Positions 1-13,006 are shown, counted from the first letter of the stretch. The stretch: 64,000 nucleotides of DNA from Campylobacteraceae bacterium (GCA_027050775.1 JALUBH010000026.1:1-64000); one strand, 5' to 3'. A program made the numbers and translations. Notes: generated from the letters alone by a model not told the origin.

Positions 1-1
1 T

Positions 2-241
2 CTCTTGCCTTTTTTACCTCTACTTGCATATACAACTTTTGCTATCAATATTATAAAAGCATTTGATAGATTTGATTTAGCTCTATATGTACGATTAGTT
101 GGGGCTATTTTATTTTTTGTCTCTATTTATATTTTTTATCTATTACAATTTGATGCTAGTTGTGTTGTTTATAGTTTAGACCTTAGTTTTATTGGAATGT
201 TTTTATTGTCATATTTTTACAAACGAAGGTTATTATCATGA
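2..241 (+). CDS. C-terminal end of a probable polysaccharide/oligosaccharide flippase (partial)
   Basis: The open frame runs in from the left edge of the window, so the true start is outside. About 79 residues remain. They form at least two hydrophobic helices separated by short polar turns and end in a basic tail (YKRRLLS), as at the C-terminus of Wzx/MATE-like polysaccharide transporters. The stop overlaps the start of the next glycosyltransferase by four bases (ATGA), which places it in the same operon. The flippase call rests on membrane character and on its place ahead of glycosyltransferases; a membrane polymerase is an alternative. No catalytic motif is visible. Confidence 0.45.
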   Translation, partial: LLPFLPLLAYTTFAINIIKAFDRFDLALYVRLVGAILFFVSIYIFYLLQFDASCVVYSLDLSFIGMFLLSYFYKRRLLS

Positions 242-1302
242 ACATCCTCTTTATCCCCCATGTTCCAAATTTAAATGTAATAAATAGAGTCTATGAATTT
301 GCAAAAACTACAAATAGCTATTTTTTAAATTGGGAAATAGATAATGCAAATTTTAAGAACAAAGTGTTATCTCAATTCAACTCTTTACGATTTAAGCAAA
401 ATGGTAAAATAGTGCAAATTCCACTCCTTTTTAAGCCTGAAAATTTAGCTAAAAAATTTAATACATTTAATTTGAATAGATTGATTGATAAACTGCAGAT
501 AGATGTGGTGGTAAACGCTAATGCACTTCTTTTTGATATAGAAAACATAAAAGTTCCTGTTGTTTATGATTTGGTTGATGACCACTTAGAAGTAAATAAT
601 GATATTGGATTGAATAAAAAACGAGTAGAGAAGATAAAAAAAGATATAAAGAATTCTAGTAGCGTTATATGTGTAACTGAAATTTTGGAACAAAAAGTAA
701 GAAGTTTAGGATTACATGAAAATACGATAACTATAGAAAATGGCGTTTATATAGAAAAATTTCAAAAAGCAAAGAGCTTGAAAAAAAAGCTTGGGTTGGA
801 AGGTAAAAAAGTTTTTGGATTTGTTGGTGGTGTAGATGAGTGGACTGGAATCCAAAAAGCAATAGAGGAGTATCTACAAATCAAAGACGAGACAAATGCT
901 TTTTTAGTTGTAGGTGGTAACGATGGAGAGTTTTATAAGAATTTAGTGAAAAAATATGGTGATGATATTTTCTTTATTGGTAAAATAAAACCTGATTTAG
1001 TAGCAGACTATTTTAAAACCATTGATGTTGGGTTAATTCCTTTTGAATTAAATGATTTTACCCATAATGCCTTGCCTATAAAAGCATTAGAGTATGCTCT
1101 TGCTGGAGCAAATGTGATTGCAACACCACTCAACGGATTAAAAGCGAAACAATTTCCGTTTGTAGAGTTTTGTGATATAGAGGATTTTGTAGAATGTATG
1201 CAAAAAGAGTGTAAGAAGTTTGATTTTGACTTCAGCAAGATTAGTTGGAGAAAAAGGGCTAATAAATTAATAAATTTCATAGAAAGTATTGCAAATGAAT
1301 AG
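238..1302 (+). CDS. Glycosyltransferase, GT4-like
   Basis: A 354-residue soluble glycosyltransferase that probably adds one sugar of the lipid-linked glycan assembled by this operon. The C-terminal half has the GT-B nucleotide-sugar site: FGFVGGVDEW near residue 195 opens the Rossmann fold, and LPIKALEYALAGANVIATP near residue 280 holds the Glu-x7-type donor-binding helix typical of GT4. The N-terminal half is more divergent. The start overlaps the flippase-like gene by four bases and the end overlaps the next glycosyltransferase by eight, so translation is likely coupled. Donor and acceptor sugars cannot be read from the sequence. Confidence 0.8.
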   Translation: MNILFIPHVPNLNVINRVYEFAKTTNSYFLNWEIDNANFKNKVLSQFNSLRFKQNGKIVQIPLLFKPENLAKKFNTFNLNRLIDKLQIDVVVNANALLFDIENIKVPVVYDLVDDHLEVNNDIGLNKKRVEKIKKDIKNSSSVICVTEILEQKVRSLGLHENTITIENGVYIEKFQKAKSLKKKLGLEGKKVFGFVGGVDEWTGIQKAIEEYLQIKDETNAFLVVGGNDGEFYKNLVKKYGDDIFFIGKIKPDLVADYFKTIDVGLIPFELNDFTHNALPIKALEYALAGANVIATPLNGLKAKQFPFVEFCDIEDFVECMQKECKKFDFDFSKISWRKRANKLINFIESIANE

Positions 1303-2266
1303 AGAAAAAATACACCTGACAATATCTAAGAAACGTTACGGTGGTGGTATATACGGTAGTTATATTTCTAAACTTCCTAATATGAAAACTGAAGCATTGA
1401 TAGAGACTAATAGCAATAATAAATTTATAAAATTATTACAATTTGCAAATAACTTATACCGTTTTTCTATAAATCATAAGGAAGCAATAGTTATACGAAG
1501 CCTTGATGGTTGTTTTTTTATGAAAAAAAATCAGAAAAATATAGTTGTTTTTCATCATCATCATCCCATCGAATCAAACAAGCTTATAAATTTCTATCAA
1601 AAGTTCATATATTGGAATTTTATGAAAAAATTTTCTACGCTAGATAAGGTTGTAGTTGTTAGTAGATATTGGCAGGAGCATTTTGAAAAGTTAGGATATT
1701 ATAATACAAAATTGATATATAATCCATTTGAAATAAATCTCTATCAGAAGAAATCGAATAATACTTTGCAGAGTTTTCTTAAAAAATATCATCTTGATAG
1801 TAACAAGCCTATTGTGTATATTGGAAATCCACAAAGAGAAAAAGGGACAGATATTGCTTATGAGGCACTCAAGGATTTGGATATTCAGATGATTTCTACA
1901 GGTATTAAGCATATAGATTTACCAATTATACATCTTGAACTTTCTTTTGATGAATATATTATGCTTTTGCAAGTTAGCACCCTTAGTGTTTTGATGTCGC
2001 GCATTAATGAAGGCTGGAACAGAGTTGCATTAGAATCTGTGTTGTGTGGCACACCTGTTGTTGGTAGTGGAAAAGGGGGAATGGGTGAGTTGCTTATGGG
2101 TGCAAAACAACATATTTGTGATGACCCTGAAAAACTAAGAGAAGTTGTAGATAAAGTATTGAAAAACCCAGTTATTGATAGTGTATCTATCAAATATGCG
2201 TATTCTTTTTCTTTAGAGCGATTTAATAAGGCTTGGATAGAGATACTACATGAAGATAAGAAATGA
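1295..2266 (+). CDS. Glycosyltransferase, GT4-like
   Basis: A 323-residue glycosyltransferase. The C-terminal GT-B half is clear: KPIVYIGNPQREKGTDIAY starts the donor-binding domain, and NEGWNRVALESVLCGTPVVG carries the conserved acidic helix. Four consecutive His residues in VFHHHHPIES (about residues 88-91) are unusual but lie where GT4 proteins often have a His near the acceptor site. I prefer ATG 1295 (MNREKIHL) to the TTG two codons upstream. Either start overlaps the previous gene. A 32-base gap follows before the next glycosyltransferase. Sugar specificity is unknown. Confidence 0.78.
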   Translation: MNREKIHLTISKKRYGGGIYGSYISKLPNMKTEALIETNSNNKFIKLLQFANNLYRFSINHKEAIVIRSLDGCFFMKKNQKNIVVFHHHHPIESNKLINFYQKFIYWNFMKKFSTLDKVVVVSRYWQEHFEKLGYYNTKLIYNPFEINLYQKKSNNTLQSFLKKYHLDSNKPIVYIGNPQREKGTDIAYEALKDLDIQMISTGIKHIDLPIIHLELSFDEYIMLLQVSTLSVLMSRINEGWNRVALESVLCGTPVVGSGKGGMGELLMGAKQHICDDPEKLREVVDKVLKNPVIDSVSIKYAYSFSLERFNKAWIEILHEDKK

Positions 2267-2298
2267 TGTGCCGATTGTATAGAAAAGGTGTGTGAGTA

Positions 2299-3309
2299 AT
2301 GTCAAAAATATCAATAATAGTACCAATCTATAATGAAGAAAAATACATAGAAAATTGTATTGAGTCCATTATGGCGAGTGATTATAATAAAAATAGCATG
2401 GAAATACTTTTAATTGATGGTGGAAGTAGTGATAATACACTTAATATAATAAAAGAGTATCAGCAAAAATATGCTAATATTAAACTATTTCACAACCCAA
2501 AAAAGATAGTCCCTATTTCAATGAATATAGGCATTAAAGAAGCAAGTGGAGAGTATGTTATACGCCTTGATGCACATGCAAGTTACCCTAAAGAGTATTT
2601 TACGAAGCTTATCTATTGGCATAAAAAATTAGATGCTGAGAATATAGGTACTTTAATAGAAACAGAAGTTAAAAACTTAACACCTACATCAAGTGCTATA
2701 AAAAAAGTCTTATCAAATAAATTTGGAGTAGGAAGTGTTTTTAGAAGTGCTACAAATATAGAAAAACCAATCTTGGTTGATACTGTTCCTTTTGGGTGTT
2801 ATAAAAAAGATGTATTTGAAAAATATGGACTTTATGATGAGAGATTGATAAGAAATCAAGATATAGAGCTAAACAAACGCATTATCAATGGTGGTGGAAA
2901 GATATATTTGGTACCAGATGTCAAGTGTACTTATTTCGCTAGAGAAACCTATAAATCATTAGCAAAAAATAACTTTTCAAATGGGTTATGGAATATTTTA
3001 ACAGCATACTATACAAATTCATTTAACTCTTTATCTTTAAGACATTTTATTCCATTATTATTTATACTTGCTATAATTATGCCAATGATATTTTCTTTGT
3101 TTTATATGTCTATTATCTACATTGGTTTATTTGTGATTGCTTCATATCTTGCTTTAGTAGTATTTCAATCGATTAAGATGAATGACAAAGATGCTGGTAT
3201 ATTGAGCATAGTTAGGGCATTTTGTGTATTGCATATAGCCTATGGTGTTGGCTCATTGGTTGGAATATTTAAAGTGATAAAATTAAAATTTTTTAAGGAT
3301 AATGGCTAA
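2299..3309 (+). CDS. Membrane-attached family 2 glycosyltransferase
   Basis: A 336-residue GT2 (GT-A fold) enzyme. The N-terminus has the family signature ISIIVPIYNEEKYI, the nucleotide-binding DGGSSDNT near residue 50, and RLDAHASY near residue 90 in the position of the metal-binding DxD motif (here Asp-Ala-His). The last 90 residues contain two or three hydrophobic helices, so the enzyme is probably held at the inner membrane facing the cytoplasm. It overlaps pglB by eight bases. Enzymes of this shape often add a late sugar to an undecaprenyl-linked glycan before flipping; that role is inferred from position. Confidence 0.82.
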   Translation: MSKISIIVPIYNEEKYIENCIESIMASDYNKNSMEILLIDGGSSDNTLNIIKEYQQKYANIKLFHNPKKIVPISMNIGIKEASGEYVIRLDAHASYPKEYFTKLIYWHKKLDAENIGTLIETEVKNLTPTSSAIKKVLSNKFGVGSVFRSATNIEKPILVDTVPFGCYKKDVFEKYGLYDERLIRNQDIELNKRIINGGGKIYLVPDVKCTYFARETYKSLAKNNFSNGLWNILTAYYTNSFNSLSLRHFIPLLFILAIIMPMIFSLFYMSIIYIGLFVIASYLALVVFQSIKMNDKDAGILSIVRAFCVLHIAYGVGSLVGIFKVIKLKFFKDNG

Positions 3310-5416
3310 TATGAAAAATATATTTAGTACAGTAGAGGAAAATGTATCTATTAAAAGTTTGGTATTGTTGATGCTGATAGCTTATACATTTAGTGTGGCT
3401 ATTCGTTTGATTTGGGTATATCAATTTCATGGATATGCACCTTTTTATTGGCATGGTCAACTTATGATAAATACAAATGATGGATACTATTTTGCATCAT
3501 GGGTGCAGTCTATCTTGGATGGCGTTCATCAGTACAATCCCAGGATTGAAGACAATCCGTTTAGATATGCTATCGTGTTAGTTACTGTTGCTGCTGTTAA
3601 GCTCCTTGGTATATCTATAAATACGGCTATACTCTATATGCCGACAGTTATATCTAGTTTGGTTGTTATTCCGATTATCTTGATAGCTAGGCTTTATAAG
3701 CTCTCTATAGTTGGCTTTTTTGCGGCTCTTGTGGGGAGTGTTGCTTGGAGTTATTATAACAGGACTATGACAGGTTACTATGATACAGATATGTTTTCTG
3801 CTATGGCTCCTATGTTTATACTCTACTTTTTGATAAAGCTGATAGAACAAAATGAGATGAAAAATATACTTAATGCCTCTTTTATGATAGCAATATACCC
3901 GATACTTTATGACCAGGGTCAGGCTATAGTATATGCTATGGGGTTGATATTTATGGCATATATGGTTATTTTTCATCTAAAAAGCAAATTTACATACAAA
4001 TCCATCACTCTTGTCTCTATCGCACTTATGCCTCTGCCTTACCACATGCAAGTCTTACTGTTTGTTGTTGTTTTTTTGGTTTTTCTCAAAAGAGAGTTTG
4101 AATTGAAAACATTGATGATTGTATCTGCTGTTTTTGTATTGGCTTTTTTATTTTCAGGAGATGTTTTTGGGCTTATCATATCAAAAGTTGCCTCTTATGC
4201 GGTTCGTGGAACAGCGAGTAACGGTTTGCACTTTTTTGGTGTAAATCAAACAGTAAGGGAGGCTGGAAAGATACCTTTTTCTGTGATGGCAAACAGGATC
4301 AGTGGAAGTACGCTAGGTGTATTGGTGGCGCTTGTAGGCTATATACTTATGACACTAAGATACAAGCCATTTGTTTTAGCTTTGCCTCTTATCGGTATTG
4401 GAGTATTTTCACTTTGGGGTGGACTTAGATTTACAGTTTATGCTGTGCCTATTGCAGCTATGGGGGCAATCTATCTTTTTTATTTTTTAGCAAATTTTGT
4501 ATCGAATACCAAGATAAAATACACCATCATCTCTTTGCTGACTCTTGCTATGCTATATCCAAATATAACGCATATATTAGGATATAGGGTACCGACAGTT
4601 TTTACCAAAGCAGAGGTAAAAGTTCTCCATAAGCTAAATCAAATCTCATCTCCTAAGGATTATACGCTTACATGGTGGGATTACGGGTATCCTATATGGT
4701 ATTATAGCGATACAAATACGCTCATAGATGGTGGAAAACATGATGACGATAATTTCATAGTATCTAAGATTCTTACGACTACTTCTCAAGTTCAAGCAGC
4801 GAATTTAGCAAGATTATCCATAGAAACTTATGCTAAATACAAAGATGTAGTTGCAGATAGGATTTTTAAGGATAGACAAAAAAATCAGATAAATCCAAAT
4901 AAATTTTTGCAAAATTTGAAAAAACAGAATTATAAACTACCGGCAAAAACACGAGATATATTTTTATATCTTCCAAGTAGAATGCTAGGTATCTTTCCGA
5001 CTGTAAATATATTTTCAAACATAGATTTAGAGACAGGAAAGCAAAAAAGAAGACCATTTTTCTATGTTTCGAGGAGATTTAGAGATATAGATGGTACTAT
5101 AGATTTAGGCAATGGCATAAAATTACTCCAAAAATCAGATCGAATTCAAATAGGAAGACAAGAAATCAAGATAGATAAATTTGCAGTAACTTTTTATGAC
5201 AAAAAAGGCAAGCTTCACAAGCGAGTGCAAGTGGTAGATGAAAATTCACCAATCAGTGTAATTTATATGAAAAATTATAATACTTTTTTAGTATTGGATA
5301 AAAATATGTACAATTCGACATATATACAGCTGTTTGTCCTCGAAAACTACAATAAAAAACTATTTGAACCAGTGATTTTGACGCCACTTGCAAAAGTTTA
5401 TAAACTGAAAAAATAG
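3302..5416 (+). CDS. pglB: PglB-type oligosaccharyltransferase (STT3 family)
   Basis: This 704-residue enzyme transfers a lipid-linked glycan to asparagine in periplasmic proteins. The N-terminal half is polytopic. Catalytic features of bacterial PglB are in order: the metal-binding loop NDGYYFA (Asp60), the YDTDMF motif (161-163), and VNQTVREAGK, whose Glu320 matches the external-loop glutamate, followed by NRISGS with Arg332. The WWDYG sequon-binding motif is at 458-462, at the start of the periplasmic domain. Length is close to the 713 residues of Campylobacter jejuni PglB. It overlaps the upstream glycosyltransferase by eight bases, and pglC follows after three. Family assignment is secure; the glycan is not known. 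Confidence 0.95.
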   Translation: MANMKNIFSTVEENVSIKSLVLLMLIAYTFSVAIRLIWVYQFHGYAPFYWHGQLMINTNDGYYFASWVQSILDGVHQYNPRIEDNPFRYAIVLVTVAAVKLLGISINTAILYMPTVISSLVVIPIILIARLYKLSIVGFFAALVGSVAWSYYNRTMTGYYDTDMFSAMAPMFILYFLIKLIEQNEMKNILNASFMIAIYPILYDQGQAIVYAMGLIFMAYMVIFHLKSKFTYKSITLVSIALMPLPYHMQVLLFVVVFLVFLKREFELKTLMIVSAVFVLAFLFSGDVFGLIISKVASYAVRGTASNGLHFFGVNQTVREAGKIPFSVMANRISGSTLGVLVALVGYILMTLRYKPFVLALPLIGIGVFSLWGGLRFTVYAVPIAAMGAIYLFYFLANFVSNTKIKYTIISLLTLAMLYPNITHILGYRVPTVFTKAEVKVLHKLNQISSPKDYTLTWWDYGYPIWYYSDTNTLIDGGKHDDDNFIVSKILTTTSQVQAANLARLSIETYAKYKDVVADRIFKDRQKNQINPNKFLQNLKKQNYKLPAKTRDIFLYLPSRMLGIFPTVNIFSNIDLETGKQKRRPFFYVSRRFRDIDGTIDLGNGIKLLQKSDRIQIGRQEIKIDKFAVTFYDKKGKLHKRVQVVDENSPISVIYMKNYNTFLVLDKNMYNSTYIQLFVLENYNKKLFEPVILTPLAKVYKLKK

Positions 5417-5419
5417 TTC

Positions 5420-6007
5420 ATGAACAGCAAAAAGAGAATTTTCGATATACTGTTGTCTGTGATCGGGCTTGTTCTCACTCTTCCCATCATCCTAATCGCT
5501 TGGGTGTTGGCAACTATCGAGACCAAAAGCAATGGAATGTTTATGCAAAAAAGAGTAGGGAAAAATGCTAAGCTCTTTATTATATACAAGATAAAAACTA
5601 TGAAAAAAGTAGATGGAATCTCTACGAGCATAACTTCATCTACCGATGCAAGAATTACAAAAAGCGGTAAGTTTTTTCGAGATACAAAGATAGATGAGTT
5701 GCCACAACTTTTCAATGTCCTTATCGGAGATATGAGCTTTGTTGGTCCTCGTCCTGATGTTGAGGGCTATGCAGATAAATTAACAGGCGATGATAGAGTA
5801 ATTTTGACTATACGACCAGGTATCACAGGACCAGCTAGTCTAGCATATAAAAACGAGGAAGAGATTTTAGCCAAACAGACTAATCCAAAAGAGTATAATG
5901 ACACTATAATTTGGCCAGATAAAATAAAAATCAATAAAGAGTATATAAAAAATTGGTCTTTGAAAAAAGATATTGGGTATATTCTTAAAACACTTAAAAG
6001 AAGATAG
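5420..6007 (+). CDS. pglC: Undecaprenyl-phosphate sugar phosphotransferase (PglC type)
   Basis: A 195-residue monotopic phosphoglycosyl transferase that starts glycan assembly by moving a phospho-sugar from UDP onto undecaprenyl phosphate. One re-entrant hydrophobic segment lies at about residues 9-33. RVGKNAKLF is followed by the catalytic Asp-Glu pair in KIDELPQLFNV (Asp92, Glu93) and by FVGPRPDV, all conserved in the small PglC class. Its size matches PglC rather than the larger WbaP type. It lies three bases after pglB and six bases before the AlbA-like gene. With pglE and pglF downstream the substrate is probably a bacillosamine-like UDP-sugar; that is inference. Confidence 0.92.
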   Translation: MNSKKRIFDILLSVIGLVLTLPIILIAWVLATIETKSNGMFMQKRVGKNAKLFIIYKIKTMKKVDGISTSITSSTDARITKSGKFFRDTKIDELPQLFNVLIGDMSFVGPRPDVEGYADKLTGDDRVILTIRPGITGPASLAYKNEEEILAKQTNPKEYNDTIIWPDKIKINKEYIKNWSLKKDIGYILKTLKRR

Positions 6008-6013
6008 GTAAAG

Positions 6014-10297
<4,284 letters not shown>

Positions 10298-10309
10298 TAA
10301 AAATATGGA

Positions 10310-10315
10310 TATAAT
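10310..10315 (+). promoter_or_regulatory. Putative -10 box directly in front of nadK
   Basis: TATAAT ends six bases before the nadK ATG (spacer AACTCT), and no purine-rich ribosome site is present. Transcription starting the usual six to eight bases after a -10 box would begin at or next to the start codon, giving a leaderless message. Alternatively nadK is read from the upstream operon, and this AT-rich match is chance. Confidence 0.45.
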
Positions 10316-10321
10316 AACTCT

Positions 10322-11197
10322 ATGAAAGTAACAACTGAAAATGAGAAATTAACATCTGTAAAATGCGCAGGTCTTATCAGCAAACCAAAAGATACAAGTT
10401 TGGTTGAATTGTATTTGATTATTAAGCAAGCACTTTTGAAACATCAAGTTGAGCTTTTGGTTGATGAAAATAGTGCGAAAAATCTGAAGTGCAAGGGTGT
10501 GCCTTTTGATGATATGTGCCAAAAGAGCGATTTTTTGATTTCGCTTGGAGGAGATGGGACTCTTATATCTCTTAGTCGTAGAAGTTTTTACTATGATAAA
10601 CCGATTTTAGGTATCTATGCCGGTCAATTAGGTTTTTTGACAGATATAAAATCAGAAAATATTGATGATTTTTTAGATAAATTTTTTACGGGAAACTATA
10701 GAATAGACGAGAGAATGATGCTCGAAATTTCCCTACATGTAGAGGATAAAACAGTAAAGCTAGTAGCTTTTAATGATGCTGTTTTTGTCAGAGACAATAT
10801 CACTACCATGTCCACAGTTGAAGCTTTTGTAGAGGGGCAAATGATAAACTCATACCGAGGAGATGGGCTCATCGTCTCTACTCCTACAGGTTCAACCGCG
10901 TATAATATATCTGCAGGTGGACCTGTCGTGTATCCGTTAACACAGGCTTTGATTCTCACGCCTATTTGTCCACATTCACTAACTCAAAGACCTTTGGTCT
11001 TACCGGTGGATTTTGAGATAGAATTCAAAAGTGAAGATGATGTGCAGATTGTTATAGATGGTCAAGATCGTTACAGGATGAGAGATTTTGACAAGGTTAC
11101 GGTAAAAATTGCAACTAGAAGTGCGAAACTCATACATTCGCTTGAGCGAAACTATTTTGAAGTTTTAAAAACGAAATTAAATTGGGGAAATCTGTGA
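10322..11197 (+). CDS. nadK: NAD kinase
   Basis: A 291-residue NAD kinase that makes NADP from NAD and ATP or polyphosphate. The diagnostic SLGGDGTLISL lies at about residues 75-85. The NAD-binding stretch YRGDGLIVSTPTGSTAYN and AGGPVVYP come in the usual order, and NDAVFVRD fits the Asn-Asp/Glu motif. Family length is about 290. Only 24 bases separate it from pglF, yet it belongs functionally with recN, which overlaps its end by four bases (GTGA). There is no visible Shine-Dalgarno sequence. Confidence 0.95.
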   Translation: MKVTTENEKLTSVKCAGLISKPKDTSLVELYLIIKQALLKHQVELLVDENSAKNLKCKGVPFDDMCQKSDFLISLGGDGTLISLSRRSFYYDKPILGIYAGQLGFLTDIKSENIDDFLDKFFTGNYRIDERMMLEISLHVEDKTVKLVAFNDAVFVRDNITTMSTVEAFVEGQMINSYRGDGLIVSTPTGSTAYNISAGGPVVYPLTQALILTPICPHSLTQRPLVLPVDFEIEFKSEDDVQIVIDGQDRYRMRDFDKVTVKIATRSAKLIHSLERNYFEVLKTKLNWGNL

Positions 11198-12723
11198 TAG
11201 AAAGACTCTATTTGAGTGAGCATTTTTCATTTGGAACTTGTGAATTAAATTTTAAAGAGGGTTTGGTCGCTTTTACAGGTCCTAGTGGGGCAGGTAAATC
11301 TGTACTTATACAGGCTTTGCTGTCCCTTTTCGGATATGGTGATACAAATGCTGCTCTTGTAGAAGCTACTGTTGCAAAACATATAGATATGGATGACTTC
11401 GGAGTGCAGGGTGAGGATGTAAATATCTTCAGACTCGTCAAATCCAAAAGCACAAGATATTTTATAAACTCACAGAGTATATCTCGAAAAAACATAAATG
11501 AAATCTCCAGAAAACTCATAAACTATTTAAGTGTAAAAGATGATGGAGAGTTTGAAAATGAGAGATTATTAGAGTTGGTAGATGCTATAAGCTCTCAAAA
11601 AAATCCTCTACATGTAGAGGATTTAAAAGAGTTTAAAAAGAGTTATGTAGAGTTTAAAAAGCTTGATGCCGAACTGTCTATTTTGGTAGAAAAAGAGAGA
11701 AAAATTGAAGAATTAAAAGATTTTGCAAGATTTGAAATATCAAAGATAGATGAGGTAAACCCAAAAATAGGTGAAGACGAAGAGTTGCAAATACAGAAGA
11801 AAACTCTCTCAAAGAAAGAGAAGATAGGAGCTTTACTAGAAAAAGCAACGCAAATTTTTGAGATGGAATCTAGTATCGTAGAGACTCTAAATCTCATGGA
11901 CGAAGAGAGCTCTTTTTTTGATGAGTGTATGAATGAACTTAGAGCAAAGTTTGAATTTCAACAAGAAAGGCTTGATGAACTAGAGGACATAGATGTCGAA
12001 AGTTTGCTTGAACGCATAGAAAAGATAGCAGGCCTTAAGAAAAGATATGGGGATATAGAGGAGATTTTATCATATAAACTAAGAAAAATAGAAGAACTAA
12101 AAGAGTATGAAAATATAACTATTAAAAAAGATGAATTAGAAAAAAACTATAAAAAAGCAAAAATAAAAGTAGAAGAACTAGCGCAAAAGATATCCAAAAC
12201 AAGGACTCGAAATCTCTCAAATATGAACAATAGTATAAATGACTATCTTAAGGAGCTCTATATGCCGGATGTAAAACTCATGATAGTCAAAAAAGATTTA
12301 GATGAATTTGGACTAGACAAGATAGTGGTAAACTTAGGAGCCGTGGAGCTCAAAAAGATAAGTTCAGGCGAATACAATCGGCTAAGGCTAGCTTTTTTAG
12401 CCACAAGACACGAGTATTTGCAAGGAGATGGAGGAGTTTTGATACTTGATGAGATTGACTCAAACTTAAGTGGAAAAGAGTCTATGAGCGTAGCAAATGT
12501 ACTTCTAAAACTTTCAAAAAAATATCAAATTTTTGCAATTTCTCATCAGCCTCAGTTATCATCTCGTGCAGATATGCACTTTTTGGTAGAAAAAGATGGA
12601 AATATAAGCAGGGTCAAACTCCTAAATAAAAACGAAAGAGTTGAAGAGTTAGCAAGGATGGTAAGCGGAGAAGAGATACATGAAAAAGCACTAGAGTTCG
12701 CAAAATCTTTAATGACAAGGTAA
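11194..12723 (+). CDS. recN: DNA repair protein RecN
   Basis: An SMC-like ATPase (509 residues) that gathers double-strand breaks for recombination repair. Walker A FTGPSGAGKSVL is at residues 28-39. Long charged coiled-coil stretches occupy about 130-340. The ABC signature region KISSGEYNRLRLAFLA is followed by Walker B GGVLILDEIDSNLSG near residue 420. I take GTG 11194 (MIERLYLSEHFSF) as the start: it overlaps the nadK stop and follows TTGGGGA; a TTG at 11182 is the longer alternative. Campylobacterota RecN is somewhat shorter than the 553-residue E. coli protein, as here. The coiled coil contains the window's longest palindrome. Confidence 0.93.
   Translation: MIERLYLSEHFSFGTCELNFKEGLVAFTGPSGAGKSVLIQALLSLFGYGDTNAALVEATVAKHIDMDDFGVQGEDVNIFRLVKSKSTRYFINSQSISRKNINEISRKLINYLSVKDDGEFENERLLELVDAISSQKNPLHVEDLKEFKKSYVEFKKLDAELSILVEKERKIEELKDFARFEISKIDEVNPKIGEDEELQIQKKTLSKKEKIGALLEKATQIFEMESSIVETLNLMDEESSFFDECMNELRAKFEFQQERLDELEDIDVESLLERIEKIAGLKKRYGDIEEILSYKLRKIEELKEYENITIKKDELEKNYKKAKIKVEELAQKISKTRTRNLSNMNNSINDYLKELYMPDVKLMIVKKDLDEFGLDKIVVNLGAVELKKISSGEYNRLRLAFLATRHEYLQGDGGVLILDEIDSNLSGKESMSVANVLLKLSKKYQIFAISHQPQLSSRADMHFLVEKDGNISRVKLLNKNERVEELARMVSGEEIHEKALEFAKSLMTR
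11601..11624. repeat. 24-bp perfect palindrome containing CTCTACATGTAGAG (in recN)
   Basis: The core CTCTACATGTAGAG is extended by five further paired bases on each side (AAATC on the left, GATTT on the right), giving a perfect 24-base inverted repeat with no loop. In recN it reads Asn-Pro-Leu-His-Val-Glu-Asp-Leu within the coiled-coil part. It is the longest version seen and may be nearest to an ancestral element. Confidence 0.9.
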
Positions 12724-12734
12724 AATTGCACTAA

Positions 12735-12985
12735 AATTTGTAAAGTTTTTACACTTTCTTGGCGTAGCCATAGCTTTAGTAAAAAAAATAAAAATAGTAA
12801 TTTCTCTGCGACAGCAGTAGCTTTAGTCGTGAGGAATTTTAAAGGGGCTTTGCTAGATTGTGTAAGAATTTGTAAAACCTTTACACTTTCTTGGCGTAGC
12901 CATAGCTTTAGTAAAAAAAATAAAAATAGTAATTTCTCTGCGACAGCAGTAGCTTTAGTCGTGAGGAATTTTAAAGGGGCTTTGC
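12735..12985. repeat. Two near-identical 119-bp direct repeats between recN and the diguanylate cyclase
   Basis: Copy 1 (12735-12853) and copy 2 (12867-12985) are offset by 132 bases and differ at only three adjacent positions (12745-12747 against 12877-12879). Each copy contains two related sub-units built around GGCGTAGCCATAGCTTTAGT and TGCGACAGCAGTAGCTTTAGT. A degenerate relative lies at about 60477-60510. No gene with a credible start is seen in the 283-base gap 12724-13006. This is a recent local duplication of a non-coding element, possibly REP-like. Confidence 0.88.
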
Positions 12986-12991
12986 CCCTTT
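12973..12991 (+). promoter_or_regulatory. Hairpin in front of the diguanylate cyclase, with an alternative pairing over its ribosome site
   Basis: AAAGGGGC and GCCCCTTT pair perfectly (8 bp) around a TTT loop. The same CCCC (12985-12988) can instead pair with the GGGGG ribosome site at 12996-13000 of the next gene. No U-run follows on the plus strand, so a simple intrinsic terminator is less likely than a translation-control element, though it could also end recN transcription. Confidence 0.5.
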
Positions 12992-13006
12992 AAAAGGGGG
13001 ATAAAA

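Noticed and set aside
1558-1569. Four consecutive His codons as a metal site or tag-like feature in the second glycosyltransferase
   Set aside because: The run follows the predicted GT4 acceptor-side strand, where one or two His are normal; there is no support for a separate metal function.
3578-3976. Open frame of 132 codons on the minus strand across pglB
   Set aside because: Antisense to conserved membrane helices of PglB; His/Tyr/Asn-rich product without a motif.
12973-12991. Intrinsic terminator of recN
   Set aside because: The stem is good, but there is no U-run after it on the plus strand, and it lies against the next ribosome site. Kept as a regulatory hairpin instead.
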